From Schaalia sp. Marseille-Q2122 (lineage in GTDB: Bacteria > Actinomycetota > Actinomycetes > Actinomycetales > Actinomycetaceae), in NCBI RefSeq assembly GCF_903645355.1, contig NZ_CAHJXR010000005.1, forward strand, positions 62,001 to 126,000: a stretch of 64,000 nt of DNA, given 5' to 3'. The notes beneath the pieces are model-generated. The model saw nothing but the letters and a program-made list of their open reading frames with translations. It searched no databases and was not told the origin of the DNA. Position numbers and translations under genes: made by a program. Within the stretch, counting starts at the first letter, position 1, and each line of letters starts with the position of its first letter. Below, one piece after another: positions 1 to 9,836 of this stretch.

Positions 1-542
1 TCAATGCCAGCCGCTGCGGCAGGGCCGGGGACTGCACCAGAGGGCGTCGTCACAGTTGGGACCACAGCAGCCAGCGTTGGCGACGCCGTTGGCACGCCAA
101 TGCCCATAAGCACGACAGCAAATAGCACAACCGACAAGATGAGATTCGTGATCGGCCCGCCAAACATCACGGCAAACTTCTTCGGAGCACTCAGCCGATA
201 AAACGCCCGCTCCTCCATACCCTCAGGGACCTCTGCGGCGCTTTCACGCCGCGCTTCCTCGGCAAGGGTCAGCTCGCCCTTCCGATTACGAATCGGCGTG
301 CCAGGGCGGGCGGGGGCGTACATGCCGACAATGCGCACATAGCCGCCCAGCGGGATCGCGCGAACACCATAGCGAGTGCCACGCCATTCCTTCTCCCACA
401 GCAGGGGGCCAAAGCCCACCGAAAACACGGGCACGGGCACGCCAAAACGTTTTGCTGGCAGCATGTGTCCCACCTCGTGAATCGCCACTGAAATCAGCAG
501 CCCCACCACGATGACAACAATGCCAATCACATACGACAACAC
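1..542 (-). CDS. rseP: Site-2 intramembrane metalloprotease, partial (C-terminal part lies beyond the window)
   Basis: Membrane-embedded zinc protease of the M50/RseP (Rip1) family, which cleaves anti-sigma factors and other membrane proteins within the membrane. The visible N-terminal 180 residues start with a hydrophobic helix containing the HEVGH zinc motif (about residues 19-23). Further on is a GGPITN segment that fits the family's GGP..N region. I chose the GTG at 542 because GGGGGAG lies just upstream and the protein then begins MLSYVIG, as in relatives; an in-frame ATG at 572 is the alternative. The frame is still open at base 1, so the PDZ and second catalytic regions are outside or only partly inside. 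The position after dxr matches the dxr-rip pair of Mycobacterium. Confidence 0.9.
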   Translation of the reverse strand, partial: MLSYVIGIVVIVVGLLISVAIHEVGHMLPAKRFGVPVPVFSVGFGPLLWEKEWRGTRYGVRAIPLGGYVRIVGMYAPARPGTPIRNRKGELTLAEEARRESAAEVPEGMEERAFYRLSAPKKFAVMFGGPITNLILSVVLFAVVLMGIGVPTASPTLAAVVPTVTTPSGAVPGPAAAAGI

Positions 543-650
543 GTCACTCCCCCTCAAAAACCACTGACTCATTCAGACGGATCATCGGGAGCAACCTCCA
601 CCAAGGAGGCCCTCTGCCCCGTCCGCTTCACGCACCATCAGCGCTAGAAA

Positions 651-1892
651 CTACGAGGCGATCCGCTCCGCAGCGCGCGCACGCGCCCATTCCTCCGCAC
701 CCAGGACATCCTCCAGGGTCGGAGCCGCGATGCCCTGGTGTTCCTCTACGACCTCGCGCACAGTATCAACGATCCCCAGGTAGTTCAAGCGACCATGAAT
801 GAAGGCATCCACACACACTTCGTTGGCGGCATTCAAAACCGCCGGGTGGGTGGCAGAAGCCGACACCGCATGACGGGCAAGCATAATCGCCGGGAATGTC
901 TCATCATCAACAGGCTCGAATGTCCACGCCTGCGCCGTATTCCACCGCAGGGGCTCTTCAACATCCACCAGGCGTTCAGGCCAGGTCATCCCCAGGGCAA
1001 TAGGCAGGCGCATATCCGGCGGGGAGGCCTGCAAGGTCGTTGCCCCATCCATCCAGGTCACACCCGAATGAACGATCGACTGGCGGTGAACGACGGTAAC
1101 AATATGCTCGGGCGCCACATCAAACAGCAGGTGCGCCTCAATGAGCTCCAATCCCTTATTCATCAAGGTGGAGGAATTAATCGTCACTACCGGGCCCATA
1201 TCCCAGGTGGGATGAGCAAAAGCTTGCTCAGGGGTCACCTCAGCCAAGTCCGCCCGGGTCTTCCCACGGAAAGGCCCACCCGATGCGGTCAAAATCAGAT
1301 CAGCAACCTCACTGCGGCCAGTCACAACCGGAGCCGTCAGCCCCTTTTCGTGGACGCCGGAAGCCAATGCCTGAGCGATAGCCGAATGCTCCGAGTCCAC
1401 GGGCACGATCTGGCCAGGGCGTGTCATTGCCTGCTTCACCAGCGCACCGCCCACAACCAGGGATTCCTTATTGGCCAGCGCCAGCGTGCATCCCGCTCGC
1501 AAAGCTGCAAGGGTCGGCCCAAGGCCCACGCCTCCCGTAATACCGTTGAGGACAACAGCCCCGGGGAAAGCACCCGCAATCTGCGTCGCCGCATCAGGGC
1601 CAACGAGGATTTGTGGCAACGGGTGAGATAGCGCCTGCGCACTGAGGGCCTCACGGAGTTCGGTCACGCAGTCGCGTGCGACAGCGACAACCTCGACGCC
1701 ATAGGCCATGACCTGACGGGCGAGGATGTCCACATTCGCTCCGCCCGCAGCTAACGCGCGCACCCGGAAACGACCGGGGTTCGCGTCAATGACCTCGCAG
1801 GCCTGAGTGCCGATCGAACCGGTCGATCCCAGGATGACAACGTCAATAACGCCGACTGGATCACATGCGGGGGCGGAGGAGTGCAGGGGCAT
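651..1892 (-). CDS. dxr: 1-deoxy-D-xylulose 5-phosphate reductoisomerase
   Basis: Cytosolic enzyme of the MEP isoprenoid pathway; it converts DXP to 2-C-methyl-D-erythritol 4-phosphate using NADPH. The 413-residue product is of usual family length with a short N-terminal extension. The nucleotide-binding GSTGSIG is at residues 22-28. Further family motifs visible are NKESLV, the metal-site VDSEHSA, and NSSTLMNKGLE in the catalytic domain. The gene starts one base after the stop of the DivIVA-domain gene, so it belongs to the cdsA-rlmN-divIVA-dxr-rseP transcription unit. Resistance or sensitivity to fosmidomycin cannot be judged from sequence alone. Confidence 0.96.
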   Translation of the reverse strand: MPLHSSAPACDPVGVIDVVILGSTGSIGTQACEVIDANPGRFRVRALAAGGANVDILARQVMAYGVEVVAVARDCVTELREALSAQALSHPLPQILVGPDAATQIAGAFPGAVVLNGITGGVGLGPTLAALRAGCTLALANKESLVVGGALVKQAMTRPGQIVPVDSEHSAIAQALASGVHEKGLTAPVVTGRSEVADLILTASGGPFRGKTRADLAEVTPEQAFAHPTWDMGPVVTINSSTLMNKGLELIEAHLLFDVAPEHIVTVVHRQSIVHSGVTWMDGATTLQASPPDMRLPIALGMTWPERLVDVEEPLRWNTAQAWTFEPVDDETFPAIMLARHAVSASATHPAVLNAANEVCVDAFIHGRLNYLGIVDTVREVVEEHQGIAAPTLEDVLGAEEWARARAAERIAS

Positions 1893-1893
1893 A

Positions 1894-2445
1894 TCAGTTC
1901 ACTGCAAGGAGAATCTCAATGGCGCGCCCCAGGTAGGCGTCAACCGGGCCCTCAGCATATGCCTTCTTCCCGCGTGCAGGCTTGAAAACAGCCTGGCGGA
2001 TATCGTCAGCGGTCAGATCAGCATTGTCGTTGAAGAAGCCCTCCAGACGGTCCAGCAGAGCGTCCACCTCTTCAGCGTTGTAGCCAGGCTCACGGCCAGG
2101 GCGGGCAAAGCGCTCACCACGAGGGCGCAGCAGGCGAGGATAGAGCGTGGTCGCACGGTCAGCGACACGCTGATACCAGGCGGCCTCGCCATTGACAGCA
2201 ATGTGGTCAGCGCGGTCACGCTGCACAAAAGCCGCCTCAAGGCGATTCAAAGCAGCGTCAATGGCCTGAATGCTGTAGCCGCGGCGTTTGAGCAGGAAGG
2301 TAGCCTGGCGGACCTGCTCGGCGCTGAAGTGCTCGGCGGGAACGCCGCCCTCGTAGGCGCGGCGGGCGTCCTCAAAGAATGAATCGACCGAAGCGGGGTC
2401 GTAACCGTAGTTGAAAATGCTTACCCGAGGGAAAGAGTCGCTCAT
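1894..2445 (-). CDS. DivIVA-domain-containing protein of unknown role
   Basis: 183-residue soluble protein with repeated motifs of the form F(N/F)[19 protein letters not shown] and [18 protein letters not shown]. These resemble the short DivIVA/Wag31-type N-terminal repeats found in small actinobacterial proteins encoded next to rlmN. The likely start is the ATG at 2445, which overlaps the rlmN stop as ATGA; longer in-frame starts exist but fall inside rlmN. The context in a membrane-lipid and isoprenoid operon hints at a cell-envelope or polar-growth link. That is inference; no enzymatic motif is visible. Confidence 0.75.
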   Translation of the reverse strand: MSDSFPRVSIFNYGYDPASVDSFFEDARRAYEGGVPAEHFSAEQVRQATFLLKRRGYSIQAIDAALNRLEAAFVQRDRADHIAVNGEAAWYQRVADRATTLYPRLLRPRGERFARPGREPGYNAEEVDALLDRLEGFFNDNADLTADDIRQAVFKPARGKKAYAEGPVDAYLGRAIEILLAVN

Positions 2446-3737
2446 CGATTCTCCTGTGTGTTGGCGCCCTGTTGCTGGGATGCTGCGGGTTGGGGCTTTC
2501 CTGCGGGGGCATCGGAGGAGGATCCTTTGCGCCCGCCTTCTTTTACTGCCGTGGCCAACTGACCACATGCACCATCAATATCTGATCCGCGGGTATCGCG
2601 GATCGTTGTCGAGATTCCATTGTTACGCAAAATGGCGACAAATTCGTCTTGTGCTCGCCGTGTTGATGCCGTCCAGATTGATCCCGGTGTGGGATTCAAA
2701 GGAATGGGGTTGACATGCACCCATCCCTTACCGCGCTTATTCAGCTCATCAGCGAGCAGCTGCGCACGATACGGCTGATCGTTCATGTCCTTAATCAGCG
2801 CGTACTCAATGGAGACACGACGTCCCGTCGCCACGAAGTAGCGGCGGGCAGCATCAAGCAGCTCCCCCACCTTCCACCGCGAGTTAATCGGGATGAGATC
2901 GTCACGCAGATCATCATCGGGTGCGTGCAGCGAGACCGCCAAAGTGACCGGCAATCCCTCGGCCGCGAGCTTATCGATGGCTGGAACCAGGCCCACCGTC
3001 GAGACGGTGACATTGCGTGCCGACATACCAAAGCCTTCAGGGCTGGGATCAATCAGACGGTGCAGCGCATTGACCACCGCCCGATAGTTCGCCATCGGCT
3101 CACCCATACCCATAAAGACAATATTCGACAGGCGTGTCGGACCACCCTCAAGAACCCCGTCCTCGCAGGCCTTTTGTGCCATACGAACCTGGTCGATAAT
3201 CTCAGCCGTCGACAGATTACGGGTCAGCCCCATCTGGCCGGTAGCGCAGAAGGGGCAGGCCATGCCACACCCTGCTTGGGAAGAGATACACAGCGTTGTG
3301 CGCTCCGTGTAGCGCATAAGAACCGACTCCACGCGGGCACCGTCATAGAGCTCCCACAGGTGTTTGATGGTCAGGCCACCATCAGCGCGTTGGGCAACAA
3401 CCTCGGTCACGAGTTCGGGCATAAATGTGGAACGGATCGCCTCGTGCATGGACGCAGGAATGTCACTCATGAGCGCCGGGTCAGCGGTGTAATGCTCAAA
3501 ATAGTGGCGCGACAGCTGGTCGGCGCGGAAGGCCGGGAAACCTGCGTCCTTGACGAGGGCACGGCGTTCAGCCTGCGTGAGATCAGCGATATGCGAGGGC
3601 GCCTTTCCTCGCCGCTTCGCGGTGAAGGACAAGATAGGCTTCGCGTCAGGCGTCAGCGCGCCCTCGGGCGGCTGATCCGTTGGACGTACCTCGCGGCGCT
3701 TACGGGGAAGTTCGGGAGTCGGCAGAGCGGTTTTCAT
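2442..3737 (-). CDS. rlmN: Dual-specificity 23S rRNA/tRNA adenine-C2 methyltransferase RlmN
   Basis: Radical-SAM enzyme that methylates C2 of A2503 in 23S rRNA and of A37 in some tRNAs. The 431-residue product has the [4Fe-4S] motif C-x3-C-x2-C at about residues 157, 161 and 164 (CGMACPFC), followed by [24 protein letters not shown]-binding segment and a later Cys in DIDGACGQL complete the family picture. I chose the ATG at 3737, one base away from the cdsA stop. The first 50 residues are basic and proline-rich, an extension often seen in actinobacterial RlmN. The gene ends in an ATGA overlap with the DivIVA-domain gene. Confidence 0.95.
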   Translation of the reverse strand: MKTALPTPELPRKRREVRPTDQPPEGALTPDAKPILSFTAKRRGKAPSHIADLTQAERRALVKDAGFPAFRADQLSRHYFEHYTADPALMSDIPASMHEAIRSTFMPELVTEVVAQRADGGLTIKHLWELYDGARVESVLMRYTERTTLCISSQAGCGMACPFCATGQMGLTRNLSTAEIIDQVRMAQKACEDGVLEGGPTRLSNIVFMGMGEPMANYRAVVNALHRLIDPSPEGFGMSARNVTVSTVGLVPAIDKLAAEGLPVTLAVSLHAPDDDLRDDLIPINSRWKVGELLDAARRYFVATGRRVSIEYALIKDMNDQPYRAQLLADELNKRGKGWVHVNPIPLNPTPGSIWTASTRRAQDEFVAILRNNGISTTIRDTRGSDIDGACGQLATAVKEGGRKGSSSDAPAGKPQPAASQQQGANTQENR

Positions 3738-3738
3738 G

Positions 3739-4629
3739 TCAGGCTCCCAGCGCGTTTCGCACGATGAAGTAGAAGACAGGGGCATACATCAGCAGGGCGT
3801 CGATGCGATCGAGGACGCCCCCGTGGCCCGGCAAGAGCGCAGACATGTCCTTAAGGCCCACTTCGCGTTTAATCAACGACTCGAGCAGGTCACCCAAGGT
3901 ACCGATAAAAGCTCCAGCAATGCCTGCGATAACGCCCCACCACCAGTGGGCACCAAGCAGGCTCAAGCAGATGACGCCAGCAATGATGGAAGCCGCGAGG
4001 GAGCCCGCAAAGCCCTCCCAAGACTTCTTCGGTGACAAGCGGGGCGCCATCGGGTGCTTACCGAACATGATGCCCGCAGCCCAGCCACCTAGGTCATTCA
4101 TGACGGCCAGGAGGACCAGCAGCCCCACGATCCACGCCGAATTAAACTCACGCAGCATGAGCAGCAAGAAGGCGGCGAAGAAAGGCACGTAAACGATCGT
4201 GAACACAGATGCCACGATGTCATGCATGCGGGTCTGCTGCGTCGAATCCACCAGCCGCCACGCGATCGCGGCAAAGACCGTCAGGTAGGTGGCAACCAGT
4301 GTTGCCTCCACGCCCAGCATCCACGCGCAGGTGAGGATACCGATCGTGCCCAGGTAGATAGGAGGCATCGACAGGTGAATGCCAACCCGGGCAAAGGCGC
4401 CGGCCAGTTCCCACACGGCAGCTACGCACATGACCGCAGCAAAAACGACGAAGAGCGGGGTAAAGAAGATCAGGGAGCTAGCGAGGGCAACAATCAACAC
4501 CGCTGCTGTACCAACAGCAGCGGGAAGATTACGTCCTGCGCGGCCCGTCGCGGGTAGGGGAGGTCTCTCCACGGTCGGAGCCGGGGAGAGAACCTTCCCT
4601 ACGACACGAGCAATAGAAGAATCACTCAT
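3739..4629 (-). CDS. cdsA: Phosphatidate cytidylyltransferase
   Basis: Integral membrane enzyme that makes CDP-diacylglycerol from phosphatidic acid and CTP, the branch point for phospholipid synthesis. The 296-residue protein has a soluble N-terminal stretch of about 30 residues, then a series of hydrophobic helices. The C-terminal family signature is clear: [18 protein letters not shown] followed by [20 protein letters not shown] is also typical. The start ATG overlaps the frr stop (ATGA), so cdsA is translationally coupled to ribosome recycling factor. Confidence 0.96.
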   Translation of the reverse strand: MSDSSIARVVGKVLSPAPTVERPPLPATGRAGRNLPAAVGTAAVLIVALASSLIFFTPLFVVFAAVMCVAAVWELAGAFARVGIHLSMPPIYLGTIGILTCAWMLGVEATLVATYLTVFAAIAWRLVDSTQQTRMHDIVASVFTIVYVPFFAAFLLLMLREFNSAWIVGLLVLLAVMNDLGGWAAGIMFGKHPMAPRLSPKKSWEGFAGSLAASIIAGVICLSLLGAHWWWGVIAGIAGAFIGTLGDLLESLIKREVGLKDMSALLPGHGGVLDRIDALLMYAPVFYFIVRNALGA

Positions 4630-5186
4630 CAGATGGTGAGGAGCTCAGTCTCCTTGGCGGAGAGCAGCTCATCGATCTGCTCCACGCGAGCCTTGGTGAG
4701 GGATTCGAGGGCCTTTTCAGCGCGCTCGACCTCGTCCTCGCCTGCTTCGCCGTCCTTCTTGAGGCGGTCGAGCTGTTCCTTGGCCTTACGACGCACGCCA
4801 CGCACGGACACGCGGGCATCTTCAGCCTTGGACTTGGCCTGCTTGACGTAGTCACGGCGGCGCTCTTCGGTGAGGGCGGGCAGGACCACGCGCACGACGT
4901 TACCGTCATCAGTGGGGTTGACACCGAGGTCGGACTCGCGCAGGGCGCGGATGATTTCAGCGACCGCGCCACGATCGAAGGGGGAGATCAGGACGGTGCG
5001 AGCCTCGGGGATTTGGAAGGAGGCAAGCTGCTGCATCGGCGTGGGAGCGCCGTAGTAGTCGACCATGATCTGCTGGAACATGCCCGGGTTTGCGCGGCCG
5101 GTGCGGATGTTGCCAAAGTCGTTACGAGCCACCTCAACGGCTCGATCCATCTTGTCCTCTGCTTCAAGCAGAATATCGTCGATCAC
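4629..5186 (-). CDS. frr: Ribosome recycling factor
   Basis: Splits post-termination ribosomes together with EF-G. The 185-residue length equals the family norm. The N-terminal [16 protein letters not shown] and the central [13 protein letters not shown] region match RRF domain I. A long helical C-terminal half with [15 protein letters not shown] forms the three-helix bundle. The start is GTG at 5186, overlapping the pyrH stop as GTGA. pyrH-frr adjacency is widely conserved. Confidence 0.97.
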   Translation of the reverse strand: MIDDILLEAEDKMDRAVEVARNDFGNIRTGRANPGMFQQIMVDYYGAPTPMQQLASFQIPEARTVLISPFDRGAVAEIIRALRESDLGVNPTDDGNVVRVVLPALTEERRRDYVKQAKSKAEDARVSVRGVRRKAKEQLDRLKKDGEAGEDEVERAEKALESLTKARVEQIDELLSAKETELLTI

Positions 5187-5926
5187 TGCTGCTCCTTCTG
5201 TTTGTCAGGTGCGACGGAAACAAGGGTACCGATTTCTTCGCCCAGAAGGGCTGCGGTCACGTTTCCTGGTTCATTCATACCAAAGATTCGCATGTTGAGG
5301 CCGTTTTCCTGACTCAGAGCGAATGCAGCGGCATCAACTACTTTAAGGCCTTGGGCCAGCGCGTCACCGTAAGAGACGTAGCTGAGTTTACGAGCATCAG
5401 GGTTTGTGCGGGGATCATCCGTGTAAACGCCATCCACCCCGTTCTTGGCCACGAGCAGCTCGGTGCAGTGCGTTTCCAAGGCTCGCTGGGCAGAAACGGT
5501 ATCAGTGGAGAAGAAGGGCATGCCTGCGCCGGCGCCAAAAACGACGACGCGCCCCTTTTCCATGTGACGAATTGCTCGCAACGGAATGTAGGGTTCAGCA
5601 ACCTGCTGCATGCTGATCGCGCTTTGCACGCGGCAGGGCACACCGGATTGCTCAATAAAGTCTTGGAGGGCGAGGGCGTTCATGACGGTGCCGAGCATGC
5701 CCATGTAGTCGGCACGGGAGCGATCCAGGCCTGAGCGGGACAGTTCAGCGCCGCGGAAGAAGTTGCCTCCACCCACAACCACAGCGACCTGAACGCCTTG
5801 GCGGACGGCCTCAGCAATCTGCTGGGCAATATTACGAACGACGGAGGGGTCAAGGCCGATGGAGCCACCGCCGAAAGCCTCGCCAGAGACCTTCAGCAGC
5901 ACGCGACGCGGCGTGGGGGCGGACAT
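5183..5926 (-). CDS. pyrH: UMP kinase
   Basis: Amino-acid-kinase-fold enzyme that phosphorylates UMP to UDP. The 247-residue product begins [20 protein letters not shown], where LKVSGE is the phosphate-binding start of the fold. [11 protein letters not shown] and the later [11 protein letters not shown] and GVYTDDP segments are family hallmarks. The chosen ATG at 5926 has AAAGGAG six bases upstream; upstream in-frame ATG codons lack this. It heads the pyrH-frr-cdsA run and is separated from tsf by a hairpin terminator. Confidence 0.96.
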   Translation of the reverse strand: MSAPTPRRVLLKVSGEAFGGGSIGLDPSVVRNIAQQIAEAVRQGVQVAVVVGGGNFFRGAELSRSGLDRSRADYMGMLGTVMNALALQDFIEQSGVPCRVQSAISMQQVAEPYIPLRAIRHMEKGRVVVFGAGAGMPFFSTDTVSAQRALETHCTELLVAKNGVDGVYTDDPRTNPDARKLSYVSYGDALAQGLKVVDAAAFALSQENGLNMRIFGMNEPGNVTAALLGEEIGTLVSVAPDKQKEQQ

Positions 5927-6069
5927 ATGTACTCCTTTGTGCATGGTCGACGCTGGTTGGAGAGTAGCCACTTTCCGAATACTCTGTGGCGTGGCCGGGG
6001 GGATCCTTCAGCCGGTAAGCAAGAACCCTTAGGGATAAAAATACTGTGTGAATTTCCTGGATGCCAATG

Positions 6070-6096
6070 AAGGCCCCGCCGAAATGGCGGGGCCTT
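6070..6096 (-). terminator. Hairpin terminator after tsf
   Basis: Perfect 11-bp stem, AAGGCCCCGCC pairing with GGCGGGGCCTT around a 5-base loop, 12 bases beyond the tsf stop. There is no long U-tract, so efficiency is uncertain, but the location between convergently ordered units rpsB-tsf and pyrH fits termination. Confidence 0.75.
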
Positions 6097-6108
6097 CATC
6101 TGGAGCTA

Positions 6109-6939
6109 TCAGGCGCCGACGTGTACGCGAACGAATTCGGTAACGGTGCCGTTCACCTCAGCGAGAACCTTGCCAACGGTCTTGGAAGGATCGCGAGCGT
6201 AGTCCTGGTCCACCAGGCAGTTGTCCTTGAAGTAGGCGTTGAGGCGACCCTCAACGATCTTAGGAACGATAGCCTCGGGCTTGCCTTCTTCGAGGGTGAT
6301 CTTCTCGAGGGTGGCGCGTTCCTTGTCGAGGACGTCAGCAGGGACGGCGTCGCGGTCAAGGTACGCAGGCATGTAGGCGGCCACGTGCATGGCGATGTCG
6401 TGGGCGACGGAAGCACCGTTGGCATCGGTCACGACGAACACGCCAACCTGCGGGGGCAGGTCGGGGCTGGTCTGGTGCAGGTAGAGGTCAACGTTGTCGC
6501 CCTCAACGCGCACGAGGCGACGAGCCTCGATCTTTTCGCCGATGACGGCGGCCATGCCGTTGATGCCGTCCTGAACGGTCTCGCCGTTCAGGGGAGCAGC
6601 CAGGAGAGCCTCGAGGTCTGCGGCCTCAGCGGCGACAGCGGCTTCGAGGACGCTCTGAGCGAAGTCGATGAACTTCTGGTTCTTGGCAACGAAGTCGGTC
6701 TCAGAGTTGAGCTCGACCATGTAGCCAACCTTGCCGTCAACGACGGTGGCGGCCAGCAGGCCTGCGGAGGCGACGCGGCCTTCGCGCTTGGAGAGGGACT
6801 TGAGGCCCTTGAGGCGGATGATTTCGAGCGCCTTCTCGGCGTCGCCGTCAGCCTCGGTGAGAGCGTTCTTGACGTCCATCATGCCGGCGCCGGTCTGCTC
6901 GCGCAGCGCCTTGACATCAGCAGCGGTGAAATTCGCCAT
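6109..6939 (-). CDS. tsf: Elongation factor Ts
   Basis: Nucleotide exchange factor for EF-Tu. The 276-residue product starts MANFTAADVKALREQTGAGM, the conserved UBA-like N-terminal helix bundle, with MMDVKNAL following. The core motif SETDFVAKN, which contacts EF-Tu, is present at about residues 78-86. It lies 29 bases downstream of rpsB, the standard rpsB-tsf operon, and is followed by a hairpin terminator. Confidence 0.97.
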   Translation of the reverse strand: MANFTAADVKALREQTGAGMMDVKNALTEADGDAEKALEIIRLKGLKSLSKREGRVASAGLLAATVVDGKVGYMVELNSETDFVAKNQKFIDFAQSVLEAAVAAEAADLEALLAAPLNGETVQDGINGMAAVIGEKIEARRLVRVEGDNVDLYLHQTSPDLPPQVGVFVVTDANGASVAHDIAMHVAAYMPAYLDRDAVPADVLDKERATLEKITLEEGKPEAIVPKIVEGRLNAYFKDNCLVDQDYARDPSKTVGKVLAEVNGTVTEFVRVHVGA

Positions 6940-6968
6940 TGGTGTCGATCCTTTCAGGAAAGTTCTGG

Positions 6969-7793
6969 TCAGGCCTGGGGTGCTTCGGCTGCTTCTTCAG
7001 CAGCGGGAGCTTCGGTGGTCTCGCCTTCGAGGAGCTCGCGCTCCCACTCAGCCAGGGGCTCAGCTGCGGGGGCAGCTTCTTCACCGGTGGGCTTGCGGGT
7101 TGCGGAGCGAGCCAGGAGGCCCTCAGCAACGGCGTCGGCGATCACGCGGGTCAGCAGGGCAACGGCGCGGATGGCGTCGTCATTGCCGGGGATACGGTAG
7201 TCGACCTCATCGGGATCAGCGTTGGTGTCGAGGATGGCGACGATGGGGATGTTGAGCTTGCGAGCTTCAGAAACAGCGAGGTGTTCCTTCTTGGGGTCAA
7301 CGATCCACACGGCCGAGGGAACCTTGGCCATGTCGCGGATGCCACCGAGGGTGCGAGCGAGCTTTTCCTTCTCGCGGCTCATCATGAGCAGTTCCTTCTT
7401 GGTGTGGCCGGAGGAGGCAACATCTTCGAAGTCGATCTGCTCGAGTTCCTTGAGGCGCTGGAGGCGCTTGGCAACGGTGGAGAAGTTGGTGAGCATGCCG
7501 CCCAGCCAGCGGTGGTTGACGTAGGGCATACCAACGCGGGAAGCCTGCTCGGCGACAGTTTCCTGGGCCTGCTTCTTGGTGCCAACGAAGAGGATGGTGC
7601 CACCGTGAGCGACGGTCTGCTTGACGAAGTCGAACGCGATGTCGATGTCAGCGATGGTCTGCTGCAGGTCGATGATGTAGATGCCGTTGCGCTCGGTGAG
7701 GATGAAGCGCTTCATCTTGGGGTTCCAACGACGGGTCTGGTGACCGAAGTGGACGCCAGAGTCCAGGAGCTGGCGCATAGTGACGACTGCCAT
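6969..7793 (-). CDS. rpsB: 30S ribosomal protein S2
   Basis: Small-subunit ribosomal protein. The 274-residue product begins [20 protein letters not shown], with [21 protein letters not shown] directly after, all diagnostic of S2. The ATG at 7793 is preceded by AAAGGA at the usual distance; the upstream open frame is leader sequence. The C-terminal 50 residues are a Glu/Ala-rich tail ([12 protein letters not shown] onward) common in actinobacterial S2. The long upstream region is structured and may carry autoregulation. Confidence 0.97.
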   Translation of the reverse strand: MAVVTMRQLLDSGVHFGHQTRRWNPKMKRFILTERNGIYIIDLQQTIADIDIAFDFVKQTVAHGGTILFVGTKKQAQETVAEQASRVGMPYVNHRWLGGMLTNFSTVAKRLQRLKELEQIDFEDVASSGHTKKELLMMSREKEKLARTLGGIRDMAKVPSAVWIVDPKKEHLAVSEARKLNIPIVAILDTNADPDEVDYRIPGNDDAIRAVALLTRVIADAVAEGLLARSATRKPTGEEAAPAAEPLAEWERELLEGETTEAPAAEEAAEAPQA

Positions 7794-8162
7794 GAATCGT
7801 CCTTTCCCCTGCGCTGTGCGCAGGTCATGGGGGCTTTGAAGCCCATTTTCGGTTTTTCGCTCGTTCCGGAAGTCCCGGTGTGAGCCCTGGTGCCACAGCC
7901 GACCACCACCCCGAAGGGACCTGAGGCAGTCGCGCTCCGCCCTACTCAAGCCAGTCGGCACGGTGCCGGTGGTGTAGGCGCGGTAATGACACGCGAAGTC
8001 GCCTGTTCCGCCCTATCAGTACGATTCAGACAGTCCAGACGCTCGATCTAGTTTAGTCGATGGCACACCCGCCTTCGAGCATGCTTCTTGTGACACGGCT
8101 CCCACTCTTACGGGTTTTCCACAGACCGTGAGTCCACTCGTCGTTATCCACAGGCGACCCCC
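7794..8162 (-). promoter_or_regulatory. rpsB 5' region: non-coding, with stem-loops next to the ribosome binding site
   Basis: No convincing gene lies here. On the minus strand the last 60 bases before rpsB can form two clean hairpins. One is CCTGCGC-ACA-GCGCAGG (7808-7824), ending immediately upstream of the AAAGGA site. The other is GGGCTT-CA-AAGCCC (7831-7844). Further upstream is CGGCAC-C-GTGCCG. This suggests an rpsB leader with a regulatory fold; I cannot assign it to a known RNA family. The promoter itself was not clearly located. Confidence 0.4.
8115..8152 (+). promoter_or_regulatory. Pair of DnaA-box-like sites
   Basis: TTTTCCACA (8115-8123) and a perfect DnaA box TTATCCACA (8144-8152) lie in the same orientation with starts 29 bases apart, in the divergent region between rpsB and the M23 peptidase gene. 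They match the 9-mer consensus TTATCCACA; binding by DnaA is inference. Confidence 0.45.
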
Positions 8163-8204
8163 ATGTCTTTTGGAGCAAAGCTCTGTGCGCGCAAGAGTAA
8201 AGAG

Positions 8205-8741
8205 ATGAAACACCGAATTCATCCTCCTCAGTTCTTTCATGCACGCTGGCTTGCCGTCCTGATGGCGGTCCTCGCTTCCTTCCTCCTTTCACCCGCTGCC
8301 GCCGCCCTTTTCCCCTTTGACGAGGGCGAGGCCGCCTCCCCCTCGCTGGAAGCCTGGCGCTGGCCCAGTGGCGAGCCCGTAGCCATTACTCAAGCGTTCG
8401 ACCCGCCCTCGCAGGATTGGCTGTCAGGGCATCGCGGGGTAGATCTGAACATCCCCGTGGGTGCGACCATCTATGCTCCAGCGGCAGGAACGGTCACTTT
8501 CGCCGGGCGCCTGGTTGACCGGCAGGTTCTCGTCATCGAACATGACCATCGGCGCTCAACCTTCGAGCCTGTCGCGCCCCTTGTCTCTTTGGGAGATCAC
8601 GTCGAGGAAGGCCAGGCCATCGGCATTGTCGAGGCGGGCCACTCCCCCGGCCCCTTGCATTGGGGCGTCAAGGTCGGCGCCAAACAATACCTCAATCCCC
8701 TCCGTCAACTTCTCGCCCCCATCGTGTTAAAACCCTGGTGA
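8205..8741 (+). CDS. Secreted M23 (LytM-fold) peptidase-like protein
   Basis: Exported protein of 178 residues. An N-terminal signal sequence (residues 1-34, hydrophobic WLAVLMAVLASFLLSPAAAA) precedes a single M23 domain. The zinc ligands of the fold are present: H76 and D80 in SGHRGVD, and H152 in GPLHWGVK. The position of the first His in the usual HxH motif is Pro150, so the general base is missing; the HWGV form is common in an actinobacterial subgroup. It may be a weak endopeptidase or an activator of other murein hydrolases. The start is uncertain: ATG 8205 gives a tidy signal peptide, while ATG 8163 would add 14 residues. It converges on xerC. Confidence 0.8.
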   Translation: MKHRIHPPQFFHARWLAVLMAVLASFLLSPAAAALFPFDEGEAASPSLEAWRWPSGEPVAITQAFDPPSQDWLSGHRGVDLNIPVGATIYAPAAGTVTFAGRLVDRQVLVIEHDHRRSTFEPVAPLVSLGDHVEEGQAIGIVEAGHSPGPLHWGVKVGAKQYLNPLRQLLAPIVLKPW

Positions 8742-8749
8742 GAAGGGGA

Positions 8750-9808
8750 CTACGCTCGCGGATGAGCCTGCAGATAGATCGCTGAGAGGCGCTGCGCATC
8801 AACGTGGGTGTAGCGCTGAGTGGTCGCCAAGGAAGCGTGCCCAAGGATCTCTTGGACTGCTCTGAGGTCAGCGCCTCCTTGAAGGAGGTGCGTCGCTGCG
8901 GTATGGCGCAGAGCGTGGGGCGCCAGGTCTTTCACTCCTGCCTGCGCACTCATGTTATGAACGACAGCGCGGACGGCACGAGGGTCGATGCGGCCACCTT
9001 GTTTGCCAAGGAAAAGGGCCTGGCCTGAGTGGGCTGCCAAGAAGAGGGGTCGACCGCCTTCTCTCCAGGCCTCAACCGCACGCAGGGCCACATCCCCAAC
9101 GGGCACCACACGTTCTTTATTTCCTTTACCGATCACGCGGATCGTTCCGGCTGAAGTGTCCAGTGAGGTCGTATCAAGATCACACAGTTCACTGACGCGC
9201 AAGCCAGCACTGTAGATGAGTTCAAGCATCGCCCAGTCTCTCAGCGCACAGGCAAGAACATTTTCTTCTGCTGCGACTTCCTGCGGATCATCACAGTCTC
9301 TCGCATGCTCCTGCGCCTGGCGGACCATGCTTGCCGCGTAGTTGAGTAAGCGAGCAGCGCCTTCAACGTCCACCACTTCTGGAAGGCGCTGGTCGGGACG
9401 GGCTGAAACGAGCAGTGCGGAAGGGTCTGTCGGGAGGAACCCGCGATGGTGAGCCCAGGCGCAGAAGGAACGCAAGGACGAGGTCTTGCGGGCGGCAGTT
9501 GAACGCGTTGCCCCCTCAGCGAGTGTCGAAGAGAGCCAAGAGCGCAGAGCGCGCGTCGTCAGAAGATCCTCCAGAGGCAGGTCAGAGCCGCTTCTTTCAC
9601 GAATGAAGCCCACGCACAGGCGTAGGTCTGTCTCGTAGGCGCGAATCGTCTGGGAGGACAGCCCCTTCGTGTCACTGAGGAAACTCAGCCACTGGTGAAG
9701 AAGGCGTTCATCGTCACCCGCTAGAGGCACTTGCTGCGTATGCGTGGAGGGGGGAGCCTGAGGGCGGCCAGCCCTCCGAGGCGTGGCGGGGGTGGCGTTC
9801 GCTGACAT
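8750..9808 (-). CDS. xerC: Tyrosine recombinase XerC
   Basis: Site-specific recombinase that resolves chromosome dimers at dif. The 352-residue protein has an N-terminal SAM-like DNA-binding domain (LLHQWLSFLSDTKGLSSQTIRAY) and a C-terminal catalytic domain. Visible catalytic residues are Arg in YSAGLRVSEL, His/Arg in HALRHTAATH, His in LGHASLATTQ and the Tyr nucleophile in QRYTHV. It is about 50 residues longer than E. coli XerC, because of a Pro/Arg-rich N-terminus and a CDDPQEVAAEEN insertion. It follows dprA at 28 bases, so comM-dprA-xerC form one unit. Confidence 0.95.
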   Translation of the reverse strand: MSANATPATPRRAGRPQAPPSTHTQQVPLAGDDERLLHQWLSFLSDTKGLSSQTIRAYETDLRLCVGFIRERSGSDLPLEDLLTTRALRSWLSSTLAEGATRSTAARKTSSLRSFCAWAHHRGFLPTDPSALLVSARPDQRLPEVVDVEGAARLLNYAASMVRQAQEHARDCDDPQEVAAEENVLACALRDWAMLELIYSAGLRVSELCDLDTTSLDTSAGTIRVIGKGNKERVVPVGDVALRAVEAWREGGRPLFLAAHSGQALFLGKQGGRIDPRAVRAVVHNMSAQAGVKDLAPHALRHTAATHLLQGGADLRAVQEILGHASLATTQRYTHVDAQRLSAIYLQAHPRA

Positions 9809-9836
9809 ACCGCCAGTTTAGCCACGCCCCGTCACC

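Noticed and set aside
6061-7200. A 379-codon plus-strand frame opposite tsf and rpsB
   Set aside because: Runs through a terminator and across two ribosomal-operon genes; no protein-like motif.
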